Below, one piece after another: positions 1-6,433 of a stretch of 8,155 nt of DNA. Position numbers and translations under genes: made by a program. This stretch comes from Candidatus Woesearchaeota archaeon (GTDB lineage Archaea; Nanobdellota; Nanobdellia; Woesearchaeales; UBA11576): positions 1 to 8,155 of the forward strand of contig JACRKM010000172.1 in the NCBI GenBank assembly GCA_016219765.1, read 5' to 3'. Position 1 is the stretch's first letter, and each line of letters starts with the position of its first letter. Below the pieces are notes generated by a model. It was not told the origin of the DNA. It saw only the letters and a list, made by a program, of their open reading frames with translations, and did not search any database.

Positions 1-255
1 GAAACAGCTTGCTTTGACCACGTTGGATTCAGTGCATTGTGCCTCGGGCAAGAACGAAATCGACTGCGTGATCTCCACTGCCTTGAGCTCAAACTGTTCG
101 CCTGCCTCGCGCGTGACAGAGGACTTCTGGATGTTGAAATAAAACACCGCGCCCACGGTCAGAAGAATGAAGAAAATAAAGAGGATCGCCACTGTCTCGC
201 CCATCTTCAACTGGGATTTTCTTGATTGCGTTGCCAGTTTTATAGTAAGTTTCAT
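1..255 (-). CDS. Pilin-like single-pass protein, 3' part outside the window
   Basis: Only the first 85 residues are in the window; the frame is still open at position 1. I chose the ATG at 255 because it is the first start after the stop of the upstream gene (25-base gap). A GGGG stretch lies about 16 bases upstream, too far for a good ribosome site. The protein has a basic leader with R12-K13-S14-Q15, then E20 and a hydrophobic helix at about residues 21-40. This resembles an archaeal class III (prepilin) signal with cleavage between S14 and Q15, although Ser at -1 and Glu at +6 depart from the usual Gly/Ala and +5. After the helix come a charged stretch and the motif SFLPEAQC, which I recall from conserved uncharacterised proteins of DPANN archaea. 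Two Cys (in EAQC and ASCF) are visible. Inferred role: a membrane or pilus-like subunit made with the two genes upstream. An ordinary N-anchored membrane protein is the alternative. Confidence 0.75.
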   Translation of the reverse strand, partial: MKLTIKLATQSRKSQLKMGETVAILFIFFILLTVGAVFYFNIQKSSVTREAGEQFELKAVEITQSISFLPEAQCTESNVVKASCF

Positions 256-280
256 AGTAATTTTCGTCGTGCCCCTTTCA

Positions 281-1354
281 TTAAAATAGCAGAGGACATG
301 AATTCAACTGCAGCTTCGTATTTGTATTTAACAGATTCTGTACACTTTCGGGAATTTTTTTCACGTCCACAGGCGTTGCTGTTGTCGACGCGACCAAACT
401 CAGCAAGTCTTGATTTCCTTCCTGCTCAGGGCTGCCTTGAAGACCAGGACCTTTGTAAAACCCTTCGCAAGCCGTACCAACATAATTGTTGCTAATCAGA
501 ACAAACTTCCTTGCGTAAATCTTCGCTGCGGAATTCAGGCGATCATATGCCTTATTCATCGAGCACTCGTACTCGCCTCTGCTCTCAGTAAATATCGCCC
601 CAAAAAGGCTCGCGTCATCCAAGTAGTCCATAGGCGAGCCAGTGGAAACGAGCCCTGCGCCACTCTCCTCATAGAACTGCACCTTCTTTTGTACAGGATC
701 AATCACAAGCGCCGACACTTCAACACCTGCAAGCGACTGAGGAATCGCGGGGGCGGGCTCAGCAGGCAAACCCTGAATCAGAATTATGCGCACGCGCTTG
801 TCGTTCAAATTCACTGCATTCGGGAGGTCAATATCGGCGATAATCTCCTTGTTGATTTTTGCTGGAAGCGTGCTGTTCAATCTTTTCGCAAGATGCTGTG
901 ACTCCTCTGCGGCAGACGGCACGAGCATGTAACGAACAAGCGGCGTCGTAACATACAGGAAACTCGACACCTTAAACGGAATGTTCCAGTCAAGCGTCCA
1001 CGTAAAAATCCTGTTGCCCTCTACAAAATTCGGCGCAAACAAGATTCGATTGCCTAAACGCTGACTTACATCGCCGATGAAATAATCATCACATGAAAAA
1101 CGAATCGTTGTCTCCGGAATCGGAATGTCCTGAAATGCTCCTGACGACAATTTGGCGCCGGTGAGAATGGTGTTCAGCTGCTTCGTGATCGTAACCGCCA
1201 ACTTGACTTCTGAAGCTGCCTTCTGTTTGAGAACAACATACGCAAAAAACGCCAGGATAAGTACACCAACGATCAAGATAAATATCCAATTGAACTGCTG
1301 CTCGGTCTCTTGAGCCTTCTTCCACAACCTTCTCCTTAAATGATTGTTCACCAT
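281..1354 (-). CDS. Pilin-like single-pass membrane protein, 357 aa
   Basis: The first ATG in frame is at 1354; the frame is open further upstream only through a TTG at 1417, giving an unlikely Cys-rich extension. A second candidate is the TTG at 1327, four bases after AGGAG. From the ATG, residues 1-14 are strongly basic and end K12-K13-A14 before Q15, followed by QQFNWIF and a hydrophobic helix at about residues 23-42. The KA-Q junction looks like a prepilin peptidase site, but Glu at +2 is atypical. About 310 residues follow outside the helix, with four Cys (88, 264, 296, 353), one NST sequon and no recognisable enzyme motif. It is much longer than a typical pilin, so it may be a minor or tip subunit, or simply an N-anchored surface protein. 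I recall proteins with a similar Q-x-FNWIF helix in DPANN genomes but know no function. It sits 69 bases after one pilin-like gene and 25 before another. Confidence 0.85.
   Translation of the reverse strand: MVNNHLRRRLWKKAQETEQQFNWIFILIVGVLILAFFAYVVLKQKAASEVKLAVTITKQLNTILTGAKLSSGAFQDIPIPETTIRFSCDDYFIGDVSQRLGNRILFAPNFVEGNRIFTWTLDWNIPFKVSSFLYVTTPLVRYMLVPSAAEESQHLAKRLNSTLPAKINKEIIADIDLPNAVNLNDKRVRIILIQGLPAEPAPAIPQSLAGVEVSALVIDPVQKKVQFYEESGAGLVSTGSPMDYLDDASLFGAIFTESRGEYECSMNKAYDRLNSAAKIYARKFVLISNNYVGTACEGFYKGPGLQGSPEQEGNQDLLSLVASTTATPVDVKKIPESVQNLLNTNTKLQLNSCPLLF
1332..1336 (-). promoter_or_regulatory. Possible internal ribosome site, alternative start of the 357-aa gene
   Basis: AGGAG on the minus strand lies four bases before an in-frame TTG at 1327. 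Starting there would shorten the leader to MWKKA before Q. It lies inside the coding region if the ATG at 1354 is used. The spacing is short, so the ATG remains my preferred start. Confidence 0.3.
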
Positions 1355-1423
1355 TCGACATTCACACCGCACATTCTTCTCAGAATATAACAACAACACA
1401 TAACAGCAGTATAACAACGGCAG

Positions 1424-1933
1424 TTATTCATACGTTGAAATCTCTACCTTATCACCCAAACTCTTCAGCTGCAAATTTATTTTGTTATTCACGACATCAA
1501 AGCACGCATAGGGCACGCCACCTTCAATGGTTATTTCACCAACATTAAATGCGTCAGAACCGTCTGGAATGAGGAATGCATTGTCACGACCGCCCCACGC
1601 CGAACATACGAGCGGCTCATAATCCGTGGTTCCTGCCATGCAGAGAGGTGTTCCAACGCCAGAGGAACCGGATTCTATAAAGCACACCTTCTTGTAGTTT
1701 CCAGGAATGTCCAGATCAGGGCGCTTGATCGTCCCATAGTCAGACAATATTCCCCTGAATGCGTTCTGCACAGAACTCTTGAGCGTAATCAATGCTACCT
1801 CCTCACCACGCTTCGAAAAATCCTTGATCGCCTTATATCCATATGCCAGAATGAGCGTAATCATGATGATCGAGATCGCGTAAATAAACACTTGCCCCAC
1901 AATCTGTGCTTTGCGGCTCTTCCTACGGAACAC
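1424..1933 (-). CDS. Pilin-like single-pass protein, 169 aa
   Basis: This starts with GTG at 1933, nine bases after GGAG (1943-1946). In-frame stops lie just upstream and no other start exists between them, which fixes the start. The leader is basic, ends K8-A9-Q10-I11 and leads into a helix at about residues 15-33. Of the three small genes it fits the published class III signal pattern best (Lys at -2, Ala at -1, Gln at +1, Ile at +2), so cleavage after A9 is likely; position +5 is Gln rather than Glu. The mature part of about 160 residues has four Cys (84, 98, 110, 144), enough for two disulfides, and ends in short beta-like stretches. Length and layout fit a pilin or pseudopilin-like subunit. 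It lies 47 bases after the giant surface protein, suggesting co-expression. The family resembles uncharacterised DPANN proteins with a KAQ-xx-GQ-x-F leader; the function is inferred. Confidence 0.85.
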   Translation of the reverse strand: MFRRKSRKAQIVGQVFIYAISIIMITLILAYGYKAIKDFSKRGEEVALITLKSSVQNAFRGILSDYGTIKRPDLDIPGNYKKVCFIESGSSGVGTPLCMAGTTDYEPLVCSAWGGRDNAFLIPDGSDAFNVGEITIEGGVPYACFDVVNNKINLQLKSLGDKVEISTYE

Positions 1934-1942
1934 GTTTCCACT

Positions 1943-1946
1943 CTCC
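1943..1946 (-). promoter_or_regulatory. Ribosome binding site for the GTG-started pilin-like gene
   Basis: GGAG on the minus strand lies nine bases before the GTG at 1933. It is the best Shine-Dalgarno match for that gene and supports a non-ATG start. A second GGAG at 1974-1977 lies nine bases before an out-of-frame ATG-ATG pair. Confidence 0.6.
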
Positions 1947-1980
1947 GGGTCCTGTCTTCATCATTGCTTGCTTCTCCAAA

Positions 1981-4900
1981 CTACTTCTGCACTCCCATAT
2001 TGAAAAACACTTCAGAAACATCCTGCTTACTCAAAATGCCCTTCTGTTCAAGATCAAACAGTAACTCTGACACGTCACGTTTTGTAATCTTGCCTGTCTT
2101 GAGCAAGAACGAAAGAACTACTTCAAACACATCCTTGTCGATCGCCTTCTGGCGCGACATCTTCTCAAACTCCCTGAGGAGCTCTTCTTTCGATTTAACT
2201 GCGGCGAGTAATTCTATCTTCGATTCTGCAATCTTTGCCTTGCTATCAGAAAGCGAAGCAAGTTCCTTTAGAATATCGCCGTGCTTCTCTTTGCCTATCG
2301 CTGCCAAAGACTCAAATGCCTCTTTTGTCTCTCTGCCTTTTTCAGAACCGAGCCCGGAAACAAACTTGTCAAGCGCTTCAAAATCAGATGCGGCCCCATT
2401 TTGCATTACTGCGGCGACTTTCTCAAGCTGCTTTTTGTCTTCAACTTTCTTCGTGATAGAGGCAAGCTTTGCGACCTGATCCTCCTCAAGCTTCGCGCCG
2501 TCCTTTTTTGCTGCAATGCGCGCAAGCTTCTCAAAGTCACCTACCTGCGCTTTTGTCAACGTTGTGAGTTTGCTGAACGCCTCTCCTTCGATTAATTTTG
2601 AAAGGCGCGCAATATGATCCTCTGTAATCTCCTTCTTCCCGAGCTTACGAACAACCTCTGGGTGGATTACTTCTTCCTTTAGCACCCCCGGCCTTTTGAC
2701 TGAAATGTATTCTTTCTGTTCAGGACGACGAGCGATCTCTTCCATCACATTCGCAACCGGCTTACGACGCTCACCAAACACACCAAACACTTTTTCACGC
2801 TCCGCGGCATGCTTGCGCGCTTCCTCCAAAAATTTCTCGCGCGATAATTCGGGACCGGTCGGGCGCGGACGCATCAGAAAACGGCGTGCGGGAGCTTGCG
2901 GAGCCATTCCAACACCAAGAACTCCTGGTCTGCCGCCAAGAGAGCCTGCCGCTTGCGCGGCAGGCTTTGGCGTTGGTGAAGTGATGAGCGGAACATAGTA
3001 CTGCTTGTAAATCAAGTAACCAAGTGAACCGAACTCTGAAAGCAATCCAAGCGTGACGAAAATAATCAGGACAAGGATGCCGCTTGGGTGTGACTCCGGA
3101 TCGCATGGATCTGTTTTTTTATCAATCTCTCTCTTGTCATCGTATCCGTCCCCGTCTGTATCCTTGTTTGTCGGGTCAGACCCATCCGTACATTCTCCTT
3201 CCTTGAAGTCATGCTCGAACTTATTGGCCAAACCATCTCCGTCCTTGTCTTTCTGTGCATCGAAAGGATCTTTCGGATCAAGGCCATACTTGAGTTCCCA
3301 AACGTCAAGCATCCCGTCGCCATCCTCGTCAGGATTTATAGGCTTCTGCACTTCGGGCGGCGCTTCTGCCTGATCTTTCACCCACGGGTCAGTTCCCCGA
3401 CGGTATTCTTCAAGGTTCGTCAAGCCGTCATTGTCGGGGTCGGCGTTCGCGCCACAGATGTTGATATCCTTTGGTTCGCAGACTGTTGAGTTAAAGTACA
3501 GAAGCTGCCACTCATCAGAAATTCCGTTACAATCTGCATCGTACGTACAGTTTGCCTTGCACACTACATTGTCTCTGAGATTGAGGATCTCTTTGTCTTC
3601 ATCATCACAATCAGGACCATTTTGACATCCCAAGCCGTATCCGTCACCATCACCATCATATTTACAATTCGATGTCAGCGTACAATCAAGGGTAAACTGC
3701 CGTGACACGTCATTACAATCAATTGTAGAGCAGCCCCAGCCGTATCCGTCGCCATCATTATCAGAAATACAACCGGAAGGGCATGCCGCAACACCCAGGA
3801 GCGGGTTTGTATCGTCACAGTCGGGGCCATTCTGGCACTTTCTTCCCTTTCCATCACCATCATTATCTGAAAGACATCCATTCGTGCACGTCTTTGTCAA
3901 TTTAGGATCCTGGCCATCACAATCTGCGCCAGCTGTGCACCCAAGACCAAAACCGTCGCCGTCCAAATCCATCACGCAGCCATTCGGGCAACCGCTTGTT
4001 TGCTTGCCGTCTACGTCGTTGCAGTCAAGGCCTGGCAAGCAATTAACGCCAAAACCATCACCATCATTATCGACTACGCAGCCATTAGGACAAGACGTGG
4101 TCAGCTTCGTGTCGAGCCCGTTGCAATCAGGGCCGTTCTTGCAGTGCAGCCCGTAACCGTCGCCATCCTCATCAGAGATGCACCCGTTGGGGCAGTCTGT
4201 AGTAAGTAATTTATCAAGACCGTTGCAATCGGGCCCTTTGCTGCATCCAGGACCATATCCATCACCGTCGGCATCCTCGATGCAGCCATTCGGGCAGCCC
4301 ACAAAGATCGCAGAGTCTGTGTCATCACAATCAGGACCCTGCGGGCATCCAAGACCGCGACCATCGCCATCAGTATCCTTTCCGCCTTCACACGTGGCCG
4401 TAACACCAGTAGCATTCATCTTGAATGTCTGCAACCCTTGCGCAGCATTTCCTGCAAGATCAACTGCCTTGTAACAAATAATCGTCGTCGCGCTGAGCGG
4501 AATCGGCGTGAGATAAATCAAGCTTGCATTACAGGGAGGAAGATACACGGCATTGTACTGTAACTTTACAGGATCGCAGCCAGACTCAGTATCCGTGCAC
4601 GTTATTGTTACTGCGTCGCCAAAGGCCGAGGTGGAACGTTCAAGCTTCACTGTAGGCGGCGTCTTATCGCAGGCAAGGCCTGCCGCGTCCATCTTCATCG
4701 GGCCGGACTGAGCAGCCAGGCCAATGTTCCCCGCTTTGTCGACGGCCTTTATCGTAAACACGTAACTCACTGTTGGCGACAGATTGAATAAAAGTCCAGC
4801 ATTATTCTTATTCACTGAAAGCGATGTTGCCGTCGTGGTGCCGCTTGCAAGCGCACTTGACGAAGGCGTCGAGGCCTGCGCTCCTGGCAAACCGGGGGAT

Positions 4901-6300
4901 GCCGGCGCAGCGAACACTGCCCCCTGAGGGCCAACTTCCCAAATGTACTGCGCGACTCCGGACTGCCCATCGGTTGCAATGAAATTTGCCTTTAGCGTGT
5001 TTGCACAAATCGTCTTGCTTGCATTGATCGCTGGCGCAGTCGGGGGAAGGTTATCAACAATGAACGCATATGGCAGCTCAACCTCTTCGGGCTTGCCACT
5101 CTGATCGCTAAAACAATAGAACGTAACCGCATACGAACCACTTTGCACAGTACCAAAAGGCGCCGTATGGTATCTGGAAACTGCAAGCGGCGAAGATGAC
5201 ATCGCTCCTTGTTCATACGTTTTTGTAGAAGTCTTATACTTGCAATACCCTAATTTATTGGTAGAGATGTTGAGTGCTATGGTTGTGTTTTTTGTGACTG
5301 GCGGCGGGCTGTTCACTTTTATCTGCAATGCTGCGGTAAGGTCCACCTCGACCGATGTTTGCAGGCGCTGCGACTTCCATCCTGCACGGTCCTCGCACTG
5401 CACCTCCAGCGGGAATATCTTCTTGACAGTATCGTCAGGAAAAACAAGATCGACGTACGCGTCTGCTGCATATGCGGTGAAATTCTGCAAATCAAAATGC
5501 TCAAAATCAATCATGATATCGTAAGGTGTTGTTGAGTCGTTTGCATACCTGCAAATAATCTCTTCGCTCCCTTTCGCGTGCATTCGCGCCTTGATCGGGC
5601 CCGTGACAGGATACTCGATTATCTTCGGCGGGTCGAAGTCGACCGCCTGGATCGTCGGCGGTGTCGTGTCTGCGTACATCATGAAATCCTTGAAATTATC
5701 CCTGCCAAGATTATCACGGCAGGCCACGAAGAACTGCTTTGGAAGCCCCACCTGTACCGTATAATCCTTAATCGTGTGCTCATTCGCTCCCGTCGTATCA
5801 AACAACACAGCGCCCAACGCATCAAACGAATCGATCACAGACGCCTTGTACTTGCAGTTTGACTCGCGCGTCGTTACAACAAGAACATCGATGGCCGTTG
5901 TGTTCGCAACACCGATTCTCGGCTTCACGAGATATATTCCTGTTTCAGGCAGGCTGATGGAGAAATCATACGTGTAGGTCGCTGCATTGCCGAGAAGATC
6001 AGCCACAAGAACGCTCAATCGGTACAGCCCGTTCTGCAACGCTTTCGTTGGCTGAAAGAAATAGGTTTCATTATCAAACGTCTTCATGCTAAGCGTAACG
6101 CCCTTGCCTGTGTCCAAGTTCACCAGCGCGAATTCGTTGAGCGCGACGACTTCCGCAAACTTCACCTTAATCATGGGTTGAACATCATTGATTGTGTCAA
6201 CCGCCCCGACGGGTAAGAAGAGGAATATCAGTATAAGCACTGTTAACGCAATCACAAGTAAGAACGTCCTAACTACTACGACCTCTTTTTTCTTTCTCAT
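1981..6300 (-). CDS. Giant type I surface protein: Ig-like, Cys/DxDGDG, TSP3-like, TM, helical tail
   Basis: The protein has 1439 residues from the ATG at 6300; the ATG at 6306 is equally possible, and the open frame reaches a GTG at 6363. I prefer 6300 because it starts a textbook signal peptide: RKKK, a long hydrophobic core, then P-V-G-A with likely cleavage after A33. Order: a beta-rich region to about 115; three Cys-paired modules (about 115-415); an FN3-like module from D416 with WEVGP and AVDKAGN; an Ig-like module from D545; eight Cys/DxDGDG repeats (642-920); TSP3-like loops (954 to about 1071); a helix at about 1074-1098; a Pro/Ala/Gly-rich linker; and a charged helical tail to 1439. 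About twelve N-X-S/T sequons all lie before the helix and none after it, supporting an outside N-terminus and glycosylation. No enzyme motif is visible. Inferred role: a calcium-stiffened surface stalk or adhesin with a cytoplasmic contact domain. No Shine-Dalgarno is evident. Confidence 0.92.
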   Translation of the reverse strand: MRKKKEVVVVRTFLLVIALTVLILIFLFLPVGAVDTINDVQPMIKVKFAEVVALNEFALVNLDTGKGVTLSMKTFDNETYFFQPTKALQNGLYRLSVLVADLLGNAATYTYDFSISLPETGIYLVKPRIGVANTTAIDVLVVTTRESNCKYKASVIDSFDALGAVLFDTTGANEHTIKDYTVQVGLPKQFFVACRDNLGRDNFKDFMMYADTTPPTIQAVDFDPPKIIEYPVTGPIKARMHAKGSEEIICRYANDSTTPYDIMIDFEHFDLQNFTAYAADAYVDLVFPDDTVKKIFPLEVQCEDRAGWKSQRLQTSVEVDLTAALQIKVNSPPPVTKNTTIALNISTNKLGYCKYKTSTKTYEQGAMSSSPLAVSRYHTAPFGTVQSGSYAVTFYCFSDQSGKPEEVELPYAFIVDNLPPTAPAINASKTICANTLKANFIATDGQSGVAQYIWEVGPQGAVFAAPASPGLPGAQASTPSSSALASGTTTATSLSVNKNNAGLLFNLSPTVSYVFTIKAVDKAGNIGLAAQSGPMKMDAAGLACDKTPPTVKLERSTSAFGDAVTITCTDTESGCDPVKLQYNAVYLPPCNASLIYLTPIPLSATTIICYKAVDLAGNAAQGLQTFKMNATGVTATCEGGKDTDGDGRGLGCPQGPDCDDTDSAIFVGCPNGCIEDADGDGYGPGCSKGPDCNGLDKLLTTDCPNGCISDEDGDGYGLHCKNGPDCNGLDTKLTTSCPNGCVVDNDGDGFGVNCLPGLDCNDVDGKQTSGCPNGCVMDLDGDGFGLGCTAGADCDGQDPKLTKTCTNGCLSDNDGDGKGRKCQNGPDCDDTNPLLGVAACPSGCISDNDGDGYGWGCSTIDCNDVSRQFTLDCTLTSNCKYDGDGDGYGLGCQNGPDCDDEDKEILNLRDNVVCKANCTYDADCNGISDEWQLLYFNSTVCEPKDINICGANADPDNDGLTNLEEYRRGTDPWVKDQAEAPPEVQKPINPDEDGDGMLDVWELKYGLDPKDPFDAQKDKDGDGLANKFEHDFKEGECTDGSDPTNKDTDGDGYDDKREIDKKTDPCDPESHPSGILVLIIFVTLGLLSEFGSLGYLIYKQYYVPLITSPTPKPAAQAAGSLGGRPGVLGVGMAPQAPARRFLMRPRPTGPELSREKFLEEARKHAAEREKVFGVFGERRKPVANVMEEIARRPEQKEYISVKRPGVLKEEVIHPEVVRKLGKKEITEDHIARLSKLIEGEAFSKLTTLTKAQVGDFEKLARIAAKKDGAKLEEDQVAKLASITKKVEDKKQLEKVAAVMQNGAASDFEALDKFVSGLGSEKGRETKEAFESLAAIGKEKHGDILKELASLSDSKAKIAESKIELLAAVKSKEELLREFEKMSRQKAIDKDVFEVVLSFLLKTGKITKRDVSELLFDLEQKGILSKQDVSEVFFNMGVQK
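1984..2142 (-). repeat. Three 18-residue helical repeats at the C-terminus
   Basis: The last 53 residues divide into three units of 18, 18 and 17: IDKDVFEVVLSFLLKTGK, ITKRDVSELLFDLEQKGI and LSKQDVSEVFFNMGVQK. Shared positions are I/L-x-K-x-(D)-V-x-E and a following amphipathic helix ending in Gly. This looks like a helix-turn repeat distinct from the preceding motif. Confidence 0.6.
2149..2577 (-). repeat. Short helical repeats in the cytoplasmic tail
   Basis: The pattern hydrophobic-x-x-L/V-A/T-x-I/L/V recurs about every 13 to 22 residues: FSKLTTL, FEKLARI, VAKLASI, LEKVAAV, FEALDKF, FESLAAI, LKELASL, IELLAAV, with LREFEKM as a weaker last copy. The spacers are rich in Lys, Glu and Asp. This suggests an alpha-helical solenoid or bundle on the cytoplasmic side. 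I do not recognise the family. Confidence 0.55.
2943..2966 (-). repeat. Perfect 10-bp inverted repeat with GCAA loop
   Basis: On the coding strand AGCCTGCCGC and GCGGCAGGCT flank a 4-base GCAA loop, so the mRNA could fold into a 10-bp GC-rich hairpin with a GNRA tetraloop. It encodes the Ala-rich linker KPAAQAAGS just after the transmembrane helix. No T-run follows, so it is not an obvious terminator. Confidence 0.8.
3091..3441 (-). repeat. TSP3-like calcium loop region
   Basis: This encodes four Asp-rich loops: DPDNDG (from 3441), DEDGDG (from 3330), DKDGDG (from 3249) and DTDGDG (from 3162). They are followed by typical companions such as LTNLEEY, GTDP, YGLDP and KTDPCDP. This is the pattern of thrombospondin type 3 and related bacterial/archaeal calcium repeats. 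It lies just before the transmembrane helix, so it probably forms a calcium-rigid stem at the membrane. A degenerate loop (DADCNGISDEW) near 3538 links it to the Cys repeat array. Confidence 0.88.
3541..4377 (-). repeat. Eight tandem 34-39 residue Cys/DxDGDG repeats
   Basis: Units start at 4377, 4275, 4173, 4071, 3969, 3867, 3762 and 3657 and have 34, 34, 34, 34, 34, 35, 35 and 39 residues. The consensus is D-x-D-G-D-G-Y/F-G-x-x-C, x-x-G-x-D-C-N/D, a variable linker, then C-P-N-G-C-x-x. Every unit has four Cys (32 in 279 residues) and an Asp-rich loop like a calcium site. The first half resembles the MopE-type putative metal-binding motif and TSP3 loops; the CPNGC end is an addition I do not recognise. 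Equivalent motifs use different synonymous codons: GPDCNGLD in units 2 and 3 differs at five of eight codons, so conservation is at protein level rather than by recent duplication. Confidence 0.93.
5113..5856 (-). repeat. Three Cys-paired beta modules in the giant surface protein
   Basis: Each module has C-K/R-Y and, 43 to 52 residues later, a second Cys in V-x-C-x-D or a related context. The pairs are C149/C194, C250/C302 and C353/C396 (numbered from the ATG at 6300). The first Cys of successive modules are 101 and 103 residues apart, an Ig-domain-like period. Each second Cys is followed by a D-x-x-G turn (DNLGR, DRAGW, DQSGK). One disulfide per module is a reasonable inference. Confidence 0.7.
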
Positions 6301-6433
6301 CACCATCACACAAAACGGTTTGTCAAAGCCGCAGTTCACCAAAAGCAAGCCTGCAAACTCCACACTCGTACACGCTTACTTCTTACTTTGATAACCACAC
6401 AAAATAACCTGAAAAATGAAACAAGATGCGCAC
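6301..6433. other. 133-base gap between the two large genes
   Basis: This is the longest intergenic gap in the window. I see no clear TATA box, BRE or Shine-Dalgarno in it. On the minus strand a TTTTT and a TTTT occur soon after the upstream stop, a weak hint of an archaeal oligo-T terminator. TTTTGTGTG occurs twice, probably by chance. If the operon has an internal promoter before the giant gene it must be here. Confidence 0.4.

Noticed and set aside
226..901. Plus-strand open frames of 89 and 163 codons
   Set aside because: They are antisense to the 357-aa pilin-like gene, have no recognisable motif and no start context, and their composition is Arg/Leu-rich as expected for shadow frames.
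2943..2966. Hairpin as a transcription terminator
   Set aside because: It is inside an intact coding frame and is not followed by a T-run on the coding strand.
3541..4377. Regularly spaced DNA similarity every 102 bases, with recurring GCAGCCATTCGGG-like words, suggestive of a CRISPR or satellite array
   Set aside because: The similarity follows codons of one open frame and differs mainly at synonymous sites; there are no constant repeats with unrelated spacers.
3053..4474. Several plus-strand and alternative minus-strand open frames across the repeat region
   Set aside because: They are low-complexity mirror frames of the Asp/Gly/Cys repeats, lack ribosome sites and lie fully inside the 1439-residue gene.
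6301..6363. GTG start at 6363 for the giant protein
   Set aside because: It adds 21 residues with two Cys ahead of a complete basic-hydrophobic signal peptide that starts at the ATG at 6300 or 6306.
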